Assembly (NCBI GenBank): GCA_020697375.1
Contig: JAJFBJ010000017.1
Coordinates: 1 to 51,493 of the forward strand
Origin: Nitrospira sp.
GTDB taxonomy: Bacteria; Nitrospirota; Nitrospiria; Nitrospirales; Nitrospiraceae
Reading direction: 5' to 3'
Length of the DNA: 51,493 nucleotides
A model generated the notes under the pieces. It searched no databases and had not been told where the DNA came from. It worked only from the letters and a program-made list of their open reading frames with translations. The position numbers and the translations under genes were made by a program. Shown one piece after another: positions 8,382 to 18,092 of this stretch (position 1 is its first letter; every line of letters begins with the position of its first letter).

Positions 8382-9281
8382 TCAGAACGCCATCAAATAC
8401 TTCAGATTGATACCGGTCTCCAGCTCCAGTTTGGGAAAGACCGACGACCATCGTGATTCCAGAAAGTCTCGAATCGAGAATCGCTTCCGCGGCTCCAAGA
8501 CCTTGGGTTCCCCTTCAATGCCGGCCACGTCCGCCGCGATGTGAATCGCATCGTCGAGGTCGCCCAGTTCGTCGATCAACCGGGCTTCTTTGGCCTGACG
8601 CCCCGTAAAAATCCGGCCATCCGCCAGAGCTTCCACTTCGGACGGTTCCAAGGAACGACCATCGGCCACGGCCTGGATGAATTGATAATGCACGTCGTCC
8701 ATAACCGACTGGAGAAGTTTGCGCTCTTCGTCGCTCATTTTCCGCAACGGGGAGCCCACGTCTTTGAACCGCCCGCTCTTGATGACGATGCCTTCGACGC
8801 CGATTTTCTTCAGCAGGCCTTCCAAGTTGGCCATTTCCATGATCACGCCGATACTCCCTGTCAGCGTGCCCGGATTGGCAATGATGCGATCGGTTGCGGC
8901 GGCGATGTAATAGCCTCCTGATGCCGCCACACTTCCCATGGACGCGATCACCGCCTTGTTGCTCTTGTTCTTTACTCGCTTTACGGCATCATGAATTTCC
9001 TGAGACGGAACAACACCCCCGCCCGGGCTGTCGATACGCAACACGATCGCTTTGACTAAAGGGTTTTCGCTGTACTGTTTCAATTCACCGATGGTTGCCT
9101 GCGCGTCGATAATCACTCCCTCGATGCGAATCAATGCGACACGGTCCTGTCCCGACAGATCGAGGTCGGGGAGAAGCAGGTTCAACAAAACCAATGCTCC
9201 CACCCCGATCACGATCGCCCAGAATATCCGGCGCAGTAGGTTTCGCTTCGGCGTGATGGCGACCTCCGCGTTTGGACCCAT
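8382..9281 (-). CDS. sppA: Signal peptide peptidase SppA, short form
   Basis: This membrane-bound serine protease degrades cleaved signal peptides. It has 299 residues: a short cytosolic N-terminus, one transmembrane helix (about 17-40), then the ClpP/crotonase-like S49 domain with SPGGG, the nucleophile region SMGSVAASGGYY and TGSIGV. The catalytic lysine probably lies in the VIKSGRFKD segment. It is the single-domain (about 36 kDa) type rather than the duplicated E. coli type. GGAG 5 bases before the ATG at 9281 sets the start; a GTG two codons earlier is possible. It follows rpsA by 15 bases. Confidence 0.9.
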   Translation of the reverse strand: MGPNAEVAITPKRNLLRRIFWAIVIGVGALVLLNLLLPDLDLSGQDRVALIRIEGVIIDAQATIGELKQYSENPLVKAIVLRIDSPGGGVVPSQEIHDAVKRVKNKSNKAVIASMGSVAASGGYYIAAATDRIIANPGTLTGSIGVIMEMANLEGLLKKIGVEGIVIKSGRFKDVGSPLRKMSDEERKLLQSVMDDVHYQFIQAVADGRSLEPSEVEALADGRIFTGRQAKEARLIDELGDLDDAIHIAADVAGIEGEPKVLEPRKRFSIRDFLESRWSSVFPKLELETGINLKYLMAF

Positions 9282-9296
9282 AAACACTCCAGGGAG

Positions 9297-11012
9297 CTAG
9301 GCTTCGGAATCGTTTTGATTGCGCTTCCGGCTCTGCTTGGCCGCCCGGCCCAGGCTCTGATCCAGGCCGCTCTGGGAGGCATGAAATTCATCGACCTGGC
9401 GCCGCTCCGAATCCATCTGATGATCGCGCAGGCTCAGCGCAATTTTCCGTTCATCGCGATCGACCTTGATGATCTTCGCCGTCACGTCATCCTGCAGCTT
9501 GAACTTGTCTTCCATGCGCGCGGTGGGATCCAAGCCCACCTCGCTGATGTGGATCAGCCCTTCCACGTCTCCGTCCAAGTCAAGGAAGATTCCGAAATCA
9601 GCGATCTTGCTGACCTTGCCTGTAATGTTGTCTCCTACCCGATAACGGCTCGGAATCTGTTCTTCCCACGGATCACGCGACAATTGCTTGTAGCCAAGCG
9701 AGAGACGCTCCTTTTCCTTGTCGATGCGGATCACCACCGCATCGACTTTCTGTCCCTTCTTGAAGAGCTCCGACGGATGCTTGATGTGCTTCGTCCAGGA
9801 CATATCCGAAATATGGATCAACCCGTCGATGCCTTCCTCTAAGCCGACGAATGCGCCGAAATCAGTCAGGCTCTTCACTTTTCCTTCGATGCGCGTGCCG
9901 GCGGGATATTTGGCCTCGATCATGTCCCAGGGGTTGGGGGCGGTTTGCTTCATTCCCAAGGAAATTTTCCGGCTGCCCGGATCGATATTCAGCACGGCCG
10001 CTTCGACTTGGTCGCCGACGGACACCACGCGAGAGGGATGTCGGACCTCGTGGGTCCATGACATCTCCGAGACGTGCACCAATCCCTCCACACCCGGCTC
10101 AAGTTCGACAAAGGCGCCGTAATCCGTCAAGCTCACCACCCGCCCGCGCACGCGTGTGCCGATCGGATATTTGGCGGCGACCCCGGTCCAGGGATCCGCC
10201 GACTTCTGCTTGAGACCGAGCGAAATACGCCCCGTTTCCCGATCGTACTTCAGCACCGTCACTTCCACCTTGTCGCTGACCTGGAACAGCTCGGATGGAT
10301 GGCCCACGCGACCCCAGGACATGTCGGTGATGTGCAGCAATCCATCGATGCCGCCGAGGTCGATAAAGGCTCCGTAATCCGTGATGTTCTTCACCATACC
10401 CTGGATCAACTGGCCTTCCTTCAATGTGGCTAATGTCGTCTGGCGTCGGCGATCGCGTGTTTCCTCCAGCAGCACGCGGCGCGAAACCACCACATTGCCT
10501 CGTCGGTGATTGATCTTGATAATTTTGAGGGGAAAGGTCTTGCCGACCAACCCATCCAAATCGCGCACCGGATGCAGGTCGATCTGCGAGCCGGGCAGAA
10601 AGGCCTTGACGCCAATATCGACCATCATGCCGCCCTTGATGCGGGAAATGATCTTGCCTTCGATGCTCTTTTCCTCCTTATGAAGCGTCTCCAGTTCCTC
10701 CCAGATCTTCATCTTGTCGGCTTTTTCTTTGGAGAGCACCAGATTGCCGTCGGCATCTTCACATTCCTCGAGATACACTTGAAGCCGATCTCCGATCTTC
10801 AATTGTTGCAATTCATCGTGTGAGAATTGGTCGGCCGGAATCATGCCTTCGGACTTATAGCCGATATCGACCACCACTTTGTCCTTGCCGATAGCCACGA
10901 CCACGCCCTCGGTTATGGTCCCTTCCTCAAAATTGCGGAAGGTTTCCTCGTACATAGCCGCCAAGGCGTCGCGATCGAGTTTGGGTTCGCTCTGTGGTGT
11001 GACAGTACTCAT
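9297..11012 (-). CDS. rpsA: 30S ribosomal protein S1
   Basis: S1 binds mRNA and helps the 30S subunit start translation. This 571-residue protein has six S1 OB-fold repeats. The last four are regular, with DYGAF/DFGAF and GLxHxSxMSW signatures, and the first two are divergent ribosome-binding types. The ATG at 11012 (MSTVTPQ) was chosen because a GA-rich site (GAGGACC) precedes it and it overlaps the plsC stop as ATGA. An upstream in-frame start at 11066 would run into plsC. It sits in the cmk-plsC-rpsA-sppA block. Confidence 0.95.
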   Translation of the reverse strand: MSTVTPQSEPKLDRDALAAMYEETFRNFEEGTITEGVVVAIGKDKVVVDIGYKSEGMIPADQFSHDELQQLKIGDRLQVYLEECEDADGNLVLSKEKADKMKIWEELETLHKEEKSIEGKIISRIKGGMMVDIGVKAFLPGSQIDLHPVRDLDGLVGKTFPLKIIKINHRRGNVVVSRRVLLEETRDRRRQTTLATLKEGQLIQGMVKNITDYGAFIDLGGIDGLLHITDMSWGRVGHPSELFQVSDKVEVTVLKYDRETGRISLGLKQKSADPWTGVAAKYPIGTRVRGRVVSLTDYGAFVELEPGVEGLVHVSEMSWTHEVRHPSRVVSVGDQVEAAVLNIDPGSRKISLGMKQTAPNPWDMIEAKYPAGTRIEGKVKSLTDFGAFVGLEEGIDGLIHISDMSWTKHIKHPSELFKKGQKVDAVVIRIDKEKERLSLGYKQLSRDPWEEQIPSRYRVGDNITGKVSKIADFGIFLDLDGDVEGLIHISEVGLDPTARMEDKFKLQDDVTAKIIKVDRDERKIALSLRDHQMDSERRQVDEFHASQSGLDQSLGRAAKQSRKRNQNDSEA

Positions 11013-11764
11013 GAGAAGGTCCTCGTCCTCCGGCTCTCGCCGGTTGCTGAAAATGAGAAAGACCAAATCTTACTCAGCGTTGCAAGACTTGGCCGTAGAA
11101 CGAGACGCAGGATTGCGGGCTTTTCAGCATTCACTGAGGAGTCCCCCGGCGTCGGAACCTGTCCGAGCTCGGCAATCTTCGTCATCACCGTCCGACTGAC
11201 ATGTTGATAAAACGCCTTTCCTTCCAAGCGCGCAGCGTCGGATGAGAAATCAATCGGCGTCCCATAGGCCACCGTCACCCGTCGAAACCGCGGCCACTTC
11301 GCTCCCGGAGGCAGCACATCGAATGTACCCGCGATATGGGCCGGCACGACCTGACAGCCGGTCTGTGACACGATGACTCCGATGCCGGGCTTCCCCGGCT
11401 TGAGGGCGCCTGTCATCGTTCGTCCTCCTTCGGGAAAAATCGCCACCGGTTTTCCCTCTTTGATCAGGGAAACGGCCTTGCTGAATGCGTCACGATCCAG
11501 CCGTCCGACCCGTAGCGGAATCCATCCAAGCGCTTGCAACAGGCGGTTGAGGAACGGAATCGGAAACAAGTCATGCCGCCCCATGTACCAGACCCTTCGA
11601 GGGATTCCACAGCCGAGTAACGGGATATCCAGGTAACTGGCATGGTTCGAGGCAATGAGAAACCCGCCTTGACGGGGAACTCTGCCGACCGTTCTATACC
11701 GGAAGCACAACCACCCGACGACACGTGACAGGATCCACAACAGGCCATACAGCGCGGAAGTCAC
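11009..11764 (-). CDS. plsC: 1-acyl-sn-glycerol-3-phosphate acyltransferase (PlsC family)
   Basis: It acylates lysophosphatidic acid to phosphatidic acid at the inner membrane. There are 251 residues: an N-terminal hydrophobic helix, the HX4D catalytic motif NHASYLD (His41, Asp46) and the FPEGGR glycerophosphate-binding motif (110-115). The start overlaps the end of cmk and the stop overlaps rpsA by ATGA, indicating translational coupling through cmk-plsC-rpsA. The C-terminal ~45 residues are Ser/Arg-rich and poorly conserved. Confidence 0.88.
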   Translation of the reverse strand: MTSALYGLLWILSRVVGWLCFRYRTVGRVPRQGGFLIASNHASYLDIPLLGCGIPRRVWYMGRHDLFPIPFLNRLLQALGWIPLRVGRLDRDAFSKAVSLIKEGKPVAIFPEGGRTMTGALKPGKPGIGVIVSQTGCQVVPAHIAGTFDVLPPGAKWPRFRRVTVAYGTPIDFSSDAARLEGKAFYQHVSRTVMTKIAELGQVPTPGDSSVNAEKPAILRLVLRPSLATLSKIWSFSFSATGESRRTRTFS

Positions 11765-12459
11765 AGTCTCGCCGTGATCACAGCTATCATATGTTCGACG
11801 ACCGCATCGGCCGGCATGCTTGATGTATCGATTCGCTCGGCATCCGGGGCGGGCATCAACGGCGCGGACGTTCGAGATCGGTCGCGATCATCCCGTCCGG
11901 CAAGATCTTGCTTAGTCTGGTCGAACTGCACGGCGTGGCCTGCCGAAACCAGTTCCCGGTGGCGGCGCGTCGCGCGGACATCCGCATCGGCTTCGAGAAA
12001 AAATTTGATGTCGGCCTCCGGGAACACTCTCGTCCCGATATCACGCCCCTCCGCCACGACGGAACCGGCGCCGCCGATTTCCCGCTGCACCGGCAACAGC
12101 CATTCGCGCACGGCGGGAATCGCCGACACCACGGACGCGAGGGCCGTCACCCCGGGCGTCCGCAATTCGGTAGTGACCTCTCGCCCATCGACGAAGACAT
12201 GCGCCTGCGCGGGACCGCATTCCAAGCGCAATTTCGTCTCGGGCAAGAATGCCGCAATGGCGGCTCCATCATCAGGATTCACCCCGGTTTTTTGAACCTT
12301 CCAGGCGACTGCACGGTACAAAGCGCCCGTGTCCAAGTACAAGTATCCAAGCCGCAAGGCCAATAGTCTCGCCACGGTGCTTTTCCCCGCGCCGGCAGGG
12401 CCGTCGATCGCGATGATCAATCCCTGCTTATCCTGACGACACTTCAATGTTTCACCCAC
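11761..12459 (-). CDS. cmk: Cytidylate kinase
   Basis: It phosphorylates CMP and dCMP. The 232-residue protein carries the P-loop GPAGAGKST (20-28), LDTGALYR in the NMP-binding part, EGRDIGTRVFP and the lid DDRDRSR. The likely start is a GTG with GAGGGTT upstream. It sits 12 bases after aroA and overlaps plsC by 4 bases; aroA-cmk-rpsA linkage is common in bacteria. Confidence 0.93.
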   Translation of the reverse strand: MGETLKCRQDKQGLIIAIDGPAGAGKSTVARLLALRLGYLYLDTGALYRAVAWKVQKTGVNPDDGAAIAAFLPETKLRLECGPAQAHVFVDGREVTTELRTPGVTALASVVSAIPAVREWLLPVQREIGGAGSVVAEGRDIGTRVFPEADIKFFLEADADVRATRRHRELVSAGHAVQFDQTKQDLAGRDDRDRSRTSAPLMPAPDAERIDTSSMPADAVVEHMIAVITARL

Positions 12460-12471
12460 ACAACCCTCGCA

Positions 12472-13800
12472 CTATAGACGTTTTGCAGGTTCAGTCAACA
12501 GTTCCCGTAGCGTACGATCGAAGTGCGGGAATGACGTCGCGATACAGTCCGTCTGCCGAATCACTGTCGGCCGGACGGCCGTCAATGCCCCGATCGCGAC
12601 GGACATTGCGACACGATGGTCCCCGTGGCTCGTGCAGGTGGCGCCGATAAGCTTCCCATTATTCCCGCTGCCGCCCAGCCCTAGAATCGTCATCCCGTCG
12701 GGTCGTTCTTCAATCTTCGCGCCCATGGCCCGTAGCTCGGTTGCCATCGTCGCGATCCGGTCGCTTTCCTTCACCCGTAATTCTTCTGCCCCGGTCAGGA
12801 CCGTTTCGCCTTCCGCCACGGCTGCCGCCACACAAAGGATCGGAAATTCATCAATCGTTTGAGGGATCTGCTCAGGCCCGATCCGAACCCCCCGGAGCGG
12901 CATCGAACGTACATGCACATCAGCCACCGGCTCGCCGGCTTCTTCCCGCAAATTGATCAGGTCTATCTGAGCGCCCATTTGCCGCAAAATATCCAGTAGC
13001 CCGGTTCGAGTGGGATTCATGCCGACGTTAAGAATGGTCACATCCGAATCCGGGACGATAGTAGCCCCGACGATGAAGAACGCCGCCGCCGACAGGTCAC
13101 CGGGCACCAGCAAGGCTTTGCCGCCCCATCGGACCGATGGGCTCCCCTCGATCCGGACCGTTGAGCCGTCGCGTTCAAACGGGATCCCGAAGTACGTAAA
13201 CATGCGCTCGGTATGGTCGCGAGACAGCCGCGGCTCCGACAGGGTTGTAAGGCCATCGGCGTAGAGGGCGGCAAAGAGCAGCGACGATTTGATCTGAGCG
13301 CTCGCGACCGGCGATGAATAGGATACGCCTTTGAGCTTGGTGCCCGAAATCGCCAACGGCGCCAGTTCCCCTCCTTTTCGGCCGGCAATGGCAGCACCCA
13401 TGCCACGCAACGGCTTCACGATGCGGCCCATAGGACGTCTCCGAATCGAGTCGTCTCCGGTGAGCACCGTGAAAAAATCCTGGCCCGCCAGCAAGCCGGT
13501 CATCAAACGAATCCCGGTTCCCGAGTTGCCGCAATCGATCGGAGCGAAGGGTTCCGTGAGCCCCCACAATCCTTTCCCGTGGACATGCAACCGCTCTGCC
13601 GTCTCCTCGATTCGCACTCCCAGTGCCTGGAACGCGCGCACGGTATTCAGACAATCCTCGCCACGACAATATCCGCTCACGGTACTGGGTCCTTCCGCGA
13701 GGGCAGTGAGAATGATTGCGCGGTGAGTTACGGACTTATCGCCGGGAATGACGACGGTGCCGCGTAGTGAATGGCCCGGTGTAATGGTCAAGGAGGCCAT
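12472..13800 (-). CDS. aroA: 3-phosphoshikimate 1-carboxyvinyltransferase (EPSP synthase)
   Basis: It joins shikimate-3-phosphate and PEP in the sixth step of chorismate synthesis. The 442-residue protein has GDKSVTHRA at its N-terminus (Lys22, Ser23, Arg27), NSGTGIRLM, RRPMGR, the catalytic Asp in DEFPILC and RVKESDRI, all in order. The GTGIRLM form is of the class II, glyphosate-tolerant style, seen also in Gram-positives and Agrobacterium CP4; class is judged by eye. It begins 5 bases after tyrA. Confidence 0.94.
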   Translation of the reverse strand: MASLTITPGHSLRGTVVIPGDKSVTHRAIILTALAEGPSTVSGYCRGEDCLNTVRAFQALGVRIEETAERLHVHGKGLWGLTEPFAPIDCGNSGTGIRLMTGLLAGQDFFTVLTGDDSIRRRPMGRIVKPLRGMGAAIAGRKGGELAPLAISGTKLKGVSYSSPVASAQIKSSLLFAALYADGLTTLSEPRLSRDHTERMFTYFGIPFERDGSTVRIEGSPSVRWGGKALLVPGDLSAAAFFIVGATIVPDSDVTILNVGMNPTRTGLLDILRQMGAQIDLINLREEAGEPVADVHVRSMPLRGVRIGPEQIPQTIDEFPILCVAAAVAEGETVLTGAEELRVKESDRIATMATELRAMGAKIEERPDGMTILGLGGSGNNGKLIGATCTSHGDHRVAMSVAIGALTAVRPTVIRQTDCIATSFPHFDRTLRELLTEPAKRL

Positions 13801-13805
13801 CGAGC

Positions 13806-14702
13806 CTATGCTTTCCCAGGAGCGCGGGGCGTGATCCGCTCCCGCTCAAATTTGGCTTTGTCCAATTGCTTCTCAATGCCTGCTGCATCGCCGGCCATGA
13901 TCAGCCGTTTGAGTCCGCCAAGATGCCGCTCGTACCTGTCGAGCAAGGCGACGAGATTGTCCCGATTCCACAAAAAAATATCTCGCCACATTTCCGGCGA
14001 ACTGGCCGCGATCCGTGTCGTGTCCCTCAAGCCTCCGCCCGAATGACCGGCTAGATCCAGTTCCGGCAGAACATGATCACGTACTTCGGCCAAGGCAGTC
14101 ATCAACGCAAACGCCGCCGCGTGGGGGAGATGGCTGACGGCACCGAGAATCTGGTCGTGAAGAAAGGGGTCCATCTCCAGCACGATCGACCCGGCGGCCT
14201 CCCAGAGACCCCGTATTGCTCGCAGAGCTTCGGGATCCGTTTTGGCCGTGGGGGTCAAGATACAGCGGGCGCCCGCAAACAGTGTCTCCGAGCCTGCCGC
14301 GACGCCGGTCTTCTCCTTGCCGGCAATCGGATGCGCGCCCACGAACCGCGCAGCAGGCGGAAGCAGAGCCTCGGACTGCGTGACCAGGTTGCCCTTCACA
14401 CTGCCGACATCGCTGACAATGGCGCCCGGAGTCAGATAGGACCCCCATTCCTGAAGATGATGCGCATAGGTATCAACCGGCGTGGCCATGAGCACGAAGT
14501 CAGAGCCTTGGACGCCTTCGCACGGATCCGACACATAGCGGTCGATGGCGCCCAATTCGACGGCCGTCTTGAGATTCTCTACGCGCCGCCCGATGCCTAC
14601 CACGGAGTCTGCAAGCTTCTGCCGGCGAAGGATCATTCCGAGCGAGCCGCCGATCAGACCCACCCCGACAATCGCCACTTGCTTGAAATGTGGTGCTGTC
14701 AT
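13806..14702 (-). CDS. tyrA: Prephenate/arogenate dehydrogenase
   Basis: It makes 4-hydroxyphenylpyruvate (or Tyr via arogenate) for tyrosine synthesis. The 298-residue protein has an NAD(P) Rossmann motif GVGLIGGS near residues 13-20, and SDVGSVKG and GAHPIAGKEKTG in the active site. The monofunctional TyrA length is normal and there is no ACT domain. The start ATG at 14702 follows aroF by about 43 bases but has only a poor ribosome site; a TTG six codons earlier is possible. Confidence 0.9.
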   Translation of the reverse strand: MTAPHFKQVAIVGVGLIGGSLGMILRRQKLADSVVGIGRRVENLKTAVELGAIDRYVSDPCEGVQGSDFVLMATPVDTYAHHLQEWGSYLTPGAIVSDVGSVKGNLVTQSEALLPPAARFVGAHPIAGKEKTGVAAGSETLFAGARCILTPTAKTDPEALRAIRGLWEAAGSIVLEMDPFLHDQILGAVSHLPHAAAFALMTALAEVRDHVLPELDLAGHSGGGLRDTTRIAASSPEMWRDIFLWNRDNLVALLDRYERHLGGLKRLIMAGDAAGIEKQLDKAKFERERITPRAPGKA

Positions 14703-14745
14703 CTGACTGTGTCGCAAACCTGTACGTTGCGCCTGATAGAGGTGC

Positions 14746-15759
14746 TCAGATTGTCCGCCCAACCGCCTCGGCGATTTTGCGCAAGTCTCCCATGAGTTCC
14801 TTGAATTTAGACGGCCTGATAGACTCCTCGCCGTCGCAGAGCGCACATTCTGGATTAGAATGCACTTCGATCAAGAGTCCATCAGCCCCGGCGGCGATCG
14901 CAGCTTTGGACATGGGCGCCACCAGGTCCCACTTCCCGGTCGCATGGCTGGGATCGACGATCACGGGCAGGTGAGAGAGATCCTTGAGGGTCGGGATGGC
15001 AGCCAGATCCAGCGTATTCCGGTATTGGGTCTCAAAGGTACGGATGCCCCGCTCGCACAACATGACATTACGATTGCCGCGTGACATGACATACTCGGCG
15101 GAGAGCAAAAACTCCTTGATCGTCGCCGATAGGCCGCGCTTCAACAACACCGGCTTGTCATACGCTCCGACCTCCTTGAGCAATTCGAAGTTCTGCATGT
15201 TGCGGGCGCCGATTTGGATGATGTCGGCCTTCTCCAGAAACAATTCGATGTCGCGGGTATCCAGGATTTCGCTCACCACCGGCAAGCCGGTCTGCTTTCT
15301 CGCCTCCAATAAATAGTCCAGTCCTTCGCGCCCCAAGCCTTGAAAAGAATAGGGCGAAGTCCGTGGTTTGTAGGCGCCGCCTCGAAGAATGCTGGCTCCC
15401 GACGATTTGACTTCATGCGCGATGCCCACGGTGAGCTCCAACCGTTCGACGGCACAAGGACCAGCCATGATGGTAATTTTCTTGTCGCCTATTTGGACCC
15501 CATTCACATCGATGACCGTGTTTTCTTTTTTGAACTCGCGGCTGACGAGCTTCCATGGGGCCAGGATGGGCAAGACGCTCTCGACACCCGGCAAGGCAGT
15601 CAACGGCTGATTGTGCAAAATGCGGTCGTCTCCGATCACTCCGATGATGGTGCGCTCCTGACCGGCAGATATATGCGACTTCAATCCCAGCTCACGAAGC
15701 CGGTCGATGATATGATCCACTTCCTTTTCCGAGGCCTCAGGCTTCAAGACAATAATCAT
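14746..15759 (-). CDS. aroF: 3-deoxy-7-phosphoheptulonate synthase (DAHP synthase, AroF type)
   Basis: It condenses PEP and erythrose-4-phosphate, the entry to the shikimate pathway. This 337-residue class I-beta enzyme has an N-terminal ferredoxin/ACT-like domain (about 1-70) that usually gives feedback control, then the TIM barrel with AGPCAVE, ILRGGAYKPRTSPYSFQG, a metal-binding Cys in MLCERG and VDPSHATG. GAGACGAG precedes the ATG. It lies between hisC and tyrA in the aromatic block. Confidence 0.93.
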   Translation of the reverse strand: MIIVLKPEASEKEVDHIIDRLRELGLKSHISAGQERTIIGVIGDDRILHNQPLTALPGVESVLPILAPWKLVSREFKKENTVIDVNGVQIGDKKITIMAGPCAVERLELTVGIAHEVKSSGASILRGGAYKPRTSPYSFQGLGREGLDYLLEARKQTGLPVVSEILDTRDIELFLEKADIIQIGARNMQNFELLKEVGAYDKPVLLKRGLSATIKEFLLSAEYVMSRGNRNVMLCERGIRTFETQYRNTLDLAAIPTLKDLSHLPVIVDPSHATGKWDLVAPMSKAAIAAGADGLLIEVHSNPECALCDGEESIRPSKFKELMGDLRKIAEAVGRTI

Positions 15760-15777
15760 GATCTCGTCTCGCTTTCC

Positions 15778-16863
15778 TTATCGCCACGCGCGCGTCATAC
15801 GTTCGAGCGCGCTCAGGAACAATTGGTTTTCTTCCGGAAGGCCGATGGTCACCCGCAGCATCCGCCCCTCGATGTGGCGCACGATGATGCCCTCCCGCAA
15901 GAGGGCGTCGAAGACCTCGCGACCATCTCTTCCGACGTCGAAATAAAGAAAATTCGTTTCACTGGGCAAGGCCTCAATCCCCAGCCGCTGCAAGCCGGCC
16001 CGCACCCTATCCATTTCCGCATGATTGAGAGATCGGCTGGCGGCCACATGCGCATCATCATCCAAAGCGGCCAGTGCCGCGCATTGCGCCATACTGTTGG
16101 CATTGAAGGGAGGGCGTATTCGATTGAGGTAGTTCGTAATCTCAGGCGTGGTGATGCCATAACCGATCCGGAGCCCGGCCAATCCATAAATCTTCGAGAA
16201 GGTCCGTAGCACGATGACATGGCGCCCGGCTTTCACATAGCCGATCGCCTCCGGAAATTCAGGATGCCGGACATACTCGTAATAGGCCTCGTCGAGCACC
16301 ACCACGACATGCTCGGGCACGAGCGCCATCAAGGCATCGACCTCTGCTTTGGTCGCCATGGTACCGGTGGGATTGTTCGGATTGCACACGAAGAGCAAGC
16401 GCGTCTTGTCGGTGATGGCGCCTGCCATCGCAGGCAAATCATGATGCCAGTTCTTCTGCGGCACCTCGATTGCCAGGCCATGTGCCGCCGCCACCTCCAT
16501 CTTATAAATGACGAAGGTATGCTGCGCCATCACGGCCTCATCTCCCGGCGACAGGAAAGTGCGAGCGAGGAGTCCGATGATTTCGTCCGAACCATTGCCG
16601 AGAATGATGTGATCCGGCGTGACCTTCCAGCGCTCGGCCAGCGCCCCGCGCAATCGAAACGCCCCTCCGTCCGGATACCGATTCAAGGCGGGAGCCTTCT
16701 CCGCCAGAGCGGCCAGGGCTTTTGGGGATGGTCCGATCGGATTCTCATTGGATGCCAGCTTGATCGCGCGCGGCAACCCAAGTTCTCGTTGCAACTCTTC
16801 AATGGGCTTTCCGGGAACATAGGGAATGAGGGAGGCAATATCGGAATGCACCTTCAATGGCAT
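15778..16863 (-). CDS. hisC: Histidinol-phosphate / aromatic aminotransferase (HisC family)
   Basis: PLP-dependent fold-type I aminotransferase of 361 residues. It has SNENPIGPSP, CNPNNPTGT, the DEAYYEY aspartate and the PLP lysine in RTFSKIYGLAGLRIGYG. The family serves histidine synthesis. Its place between pheA and aroF suggests it also, or mainly, transaminates phenylpyruvate and hydroxyphenylpyruvate or prephenate. The ATG at 16863 gives the usual HisC length; an upstream in-frame start would overlap pheA. Confidence 0.88.
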   Translation of the reverse strand: MPLKVHSDIASLIPYVPGKPIEELQRELGLPRAIKLASNENPIGPSPKALAALAEKAPALNRYPDGGAFRLRGALAERWKVTPDHIILGNGSDEIIGLLARTFLSPGDEAVMAQHTFVIYKMEVAAAHGLAIEVPQKNWHHDLPAMAGAITDKTRLLFVCNPNNPTGTMATKAEVDALMALVPEHVVVVLDEAYYEYVRHPEFPEAIGYVKAGRHVIVLRTFSKIYGLAGLRIGYGITTPEITNYLNRIRPPFNANSMAQCAALAALDDDAHVAASRSLNHAEMDRVRAGLQRLGIEALPSETNFLYFDVGRDGREVFDALLREGIIVRHIEGRMLRVTIGLPEENQLFLSALERMTRAWR

Positions 16864-16879
16864 GATGTAACCGGATCCT

Positions 16880-17956
16880 CTACGAATGGGCGGGATACGA
16901 CCCAAGAATCTTCATAAACAGGCAGCGGCTCTTCACCTCTTCAGCCGCCTTTTTGAGCCGCTCTTCGTCGATGTGCCCCTCGATGTCCACAAAGAAAATA
17001 TACTCCCAGGCCTTGCGGCGAGAAGGGCGCGATTCGATCTTCGTCATGTTGAGACCGTGGGATGCGAACGGCCGTAACAGATCGTATAGCCCACCGACTT
17101 TATCCTTGATCGACAACATCAACGAGGTCTTGTCGCGACCGGTTCGTTCCGGCGGCTTTTGCGATAGAACGAGAAACCGCGTGAAGTTGTTGATGTTGTC
17201 CTCTGTCCGAGCCGTAATCACTTTCAGTCCGTACAATTCTGCCGCCAATTCCGACGCGATGGCGGCGGAGGAAGGATCATCGACGCACAATTCCGCGGCC
17301 CGGGCCGTGCTGGCCACTTCCGACACCGGCACATGGGGCAGATTCGTTTCCAGCCAATTTCGGCATTGCGCGATCGCGTGGGGATGGGAATAAATCCGGT
17401 TGATATCGCCCGTCACGCCGCTTTTGGACATGAGGTGATGCGCCACTTCCTGCAACACTTCTCCATAGATCAATAGGCTGGAGTCGATGAACATATCGAG
17501 CGTGTAATTCACCACGCCTTCGGTGGTGTTCTCGATCGGCACGACTCCAAAGTGAGCCCGTCCTCGCTCCACTTCACTGAACACGTCCTTGATGCTGCTG
17601 ACGGGGATGTACTGGGCGGACGAGCCGAATTTCTGCATGCAGGCCATATGCGTGAACGTGGCCCGAGGTCCGAGGTAAGCCACCCTCTGCGGCCCTTCAA
17701 GCGACAGCGAGGCGGACATGATCTCCCGGTATACCGCCCTGATGGCCTCGGTCGGGAAGGGCCCGGTATTCTGCCGGCTGAGCCGCTCGAAGATGGCCGC
17801 CTCGCGCGCCTGGGTATGCAGTTGCGCGTCGGCATCCTTCAACTTTTTCAGTTTGCCGATTTCAATGACCGACTTCGAGCGCTCGTTCAGCAGGCGCAGA
17901 ATCTGGTCATCGATCCGGTCGATTTCCTGCCGATGCCCCTCTAGATATTCCGACAT
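16880..17956 (-). CDS. pheA: Bifunctional chorismate mutase / prephenate dehydratase
   Basis: It converts chorismate to prephenate and then phenylpyruvate. There are 358 residues: an AroQ chorismate mutase helical domain (about 1-85, RQEIDRIDDQILRLLNER), prephenate dehydratase (about 90-275, YLGPRATFT, ENTTEGVV, NNFTRFLVL) and an ACT regulatory domain (about 285-355) with the Phe-binding ESRPSRRKAWEY. It is the first gene of the aromatic block, and the ~136 bases upstream should hold the main promoter. A GGAGGG sits a little far from the ATG. Confidence 0.94.
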   Translation of the reverse strand: MSEYLEGHRQEIDRIDDQILRLLNERSKSVIEIGKLKKLKDADAQLHTQAREAAIFERLSRQNTGPFPTEAIRAVYREIMSASLSLEGPQRVAYLGPRATFTHMACMQKFGSSAQYIPVSSIKDVFSEVERGRAHFGVVPIENTTEGVVNYTLDMFIDSSLLIYGEVLQEVAHHLMSKSGVTGDINRIYSHPHAIAQCRNWLETNLPHVPVSEVASTARAAELCVDDPSSAAIASELAAELYGLKVITARTEDNINNFTRFLVLSQKPPERTGRDKTSLMLSIKDKVGGLYDLLRPFASHGLNMTKIESRPSRRKAWEYIFFVDIEGHIDEERLKKAAEEVKSRCLFMKILGSYPAHS

Positions 17957-18092
17957 GACGGGGGATTCCCTCCTCGCGGAGCCTGCCTTTGGAAAGGGGA
18001 TCCGTGAAACGAGTCCGGACGCGCTTCATGACTTGGTCAAGTGGGTATCCTACAGGAGCCGGCGAACCCATTGCAAGGATAGTCGTGGGGTT

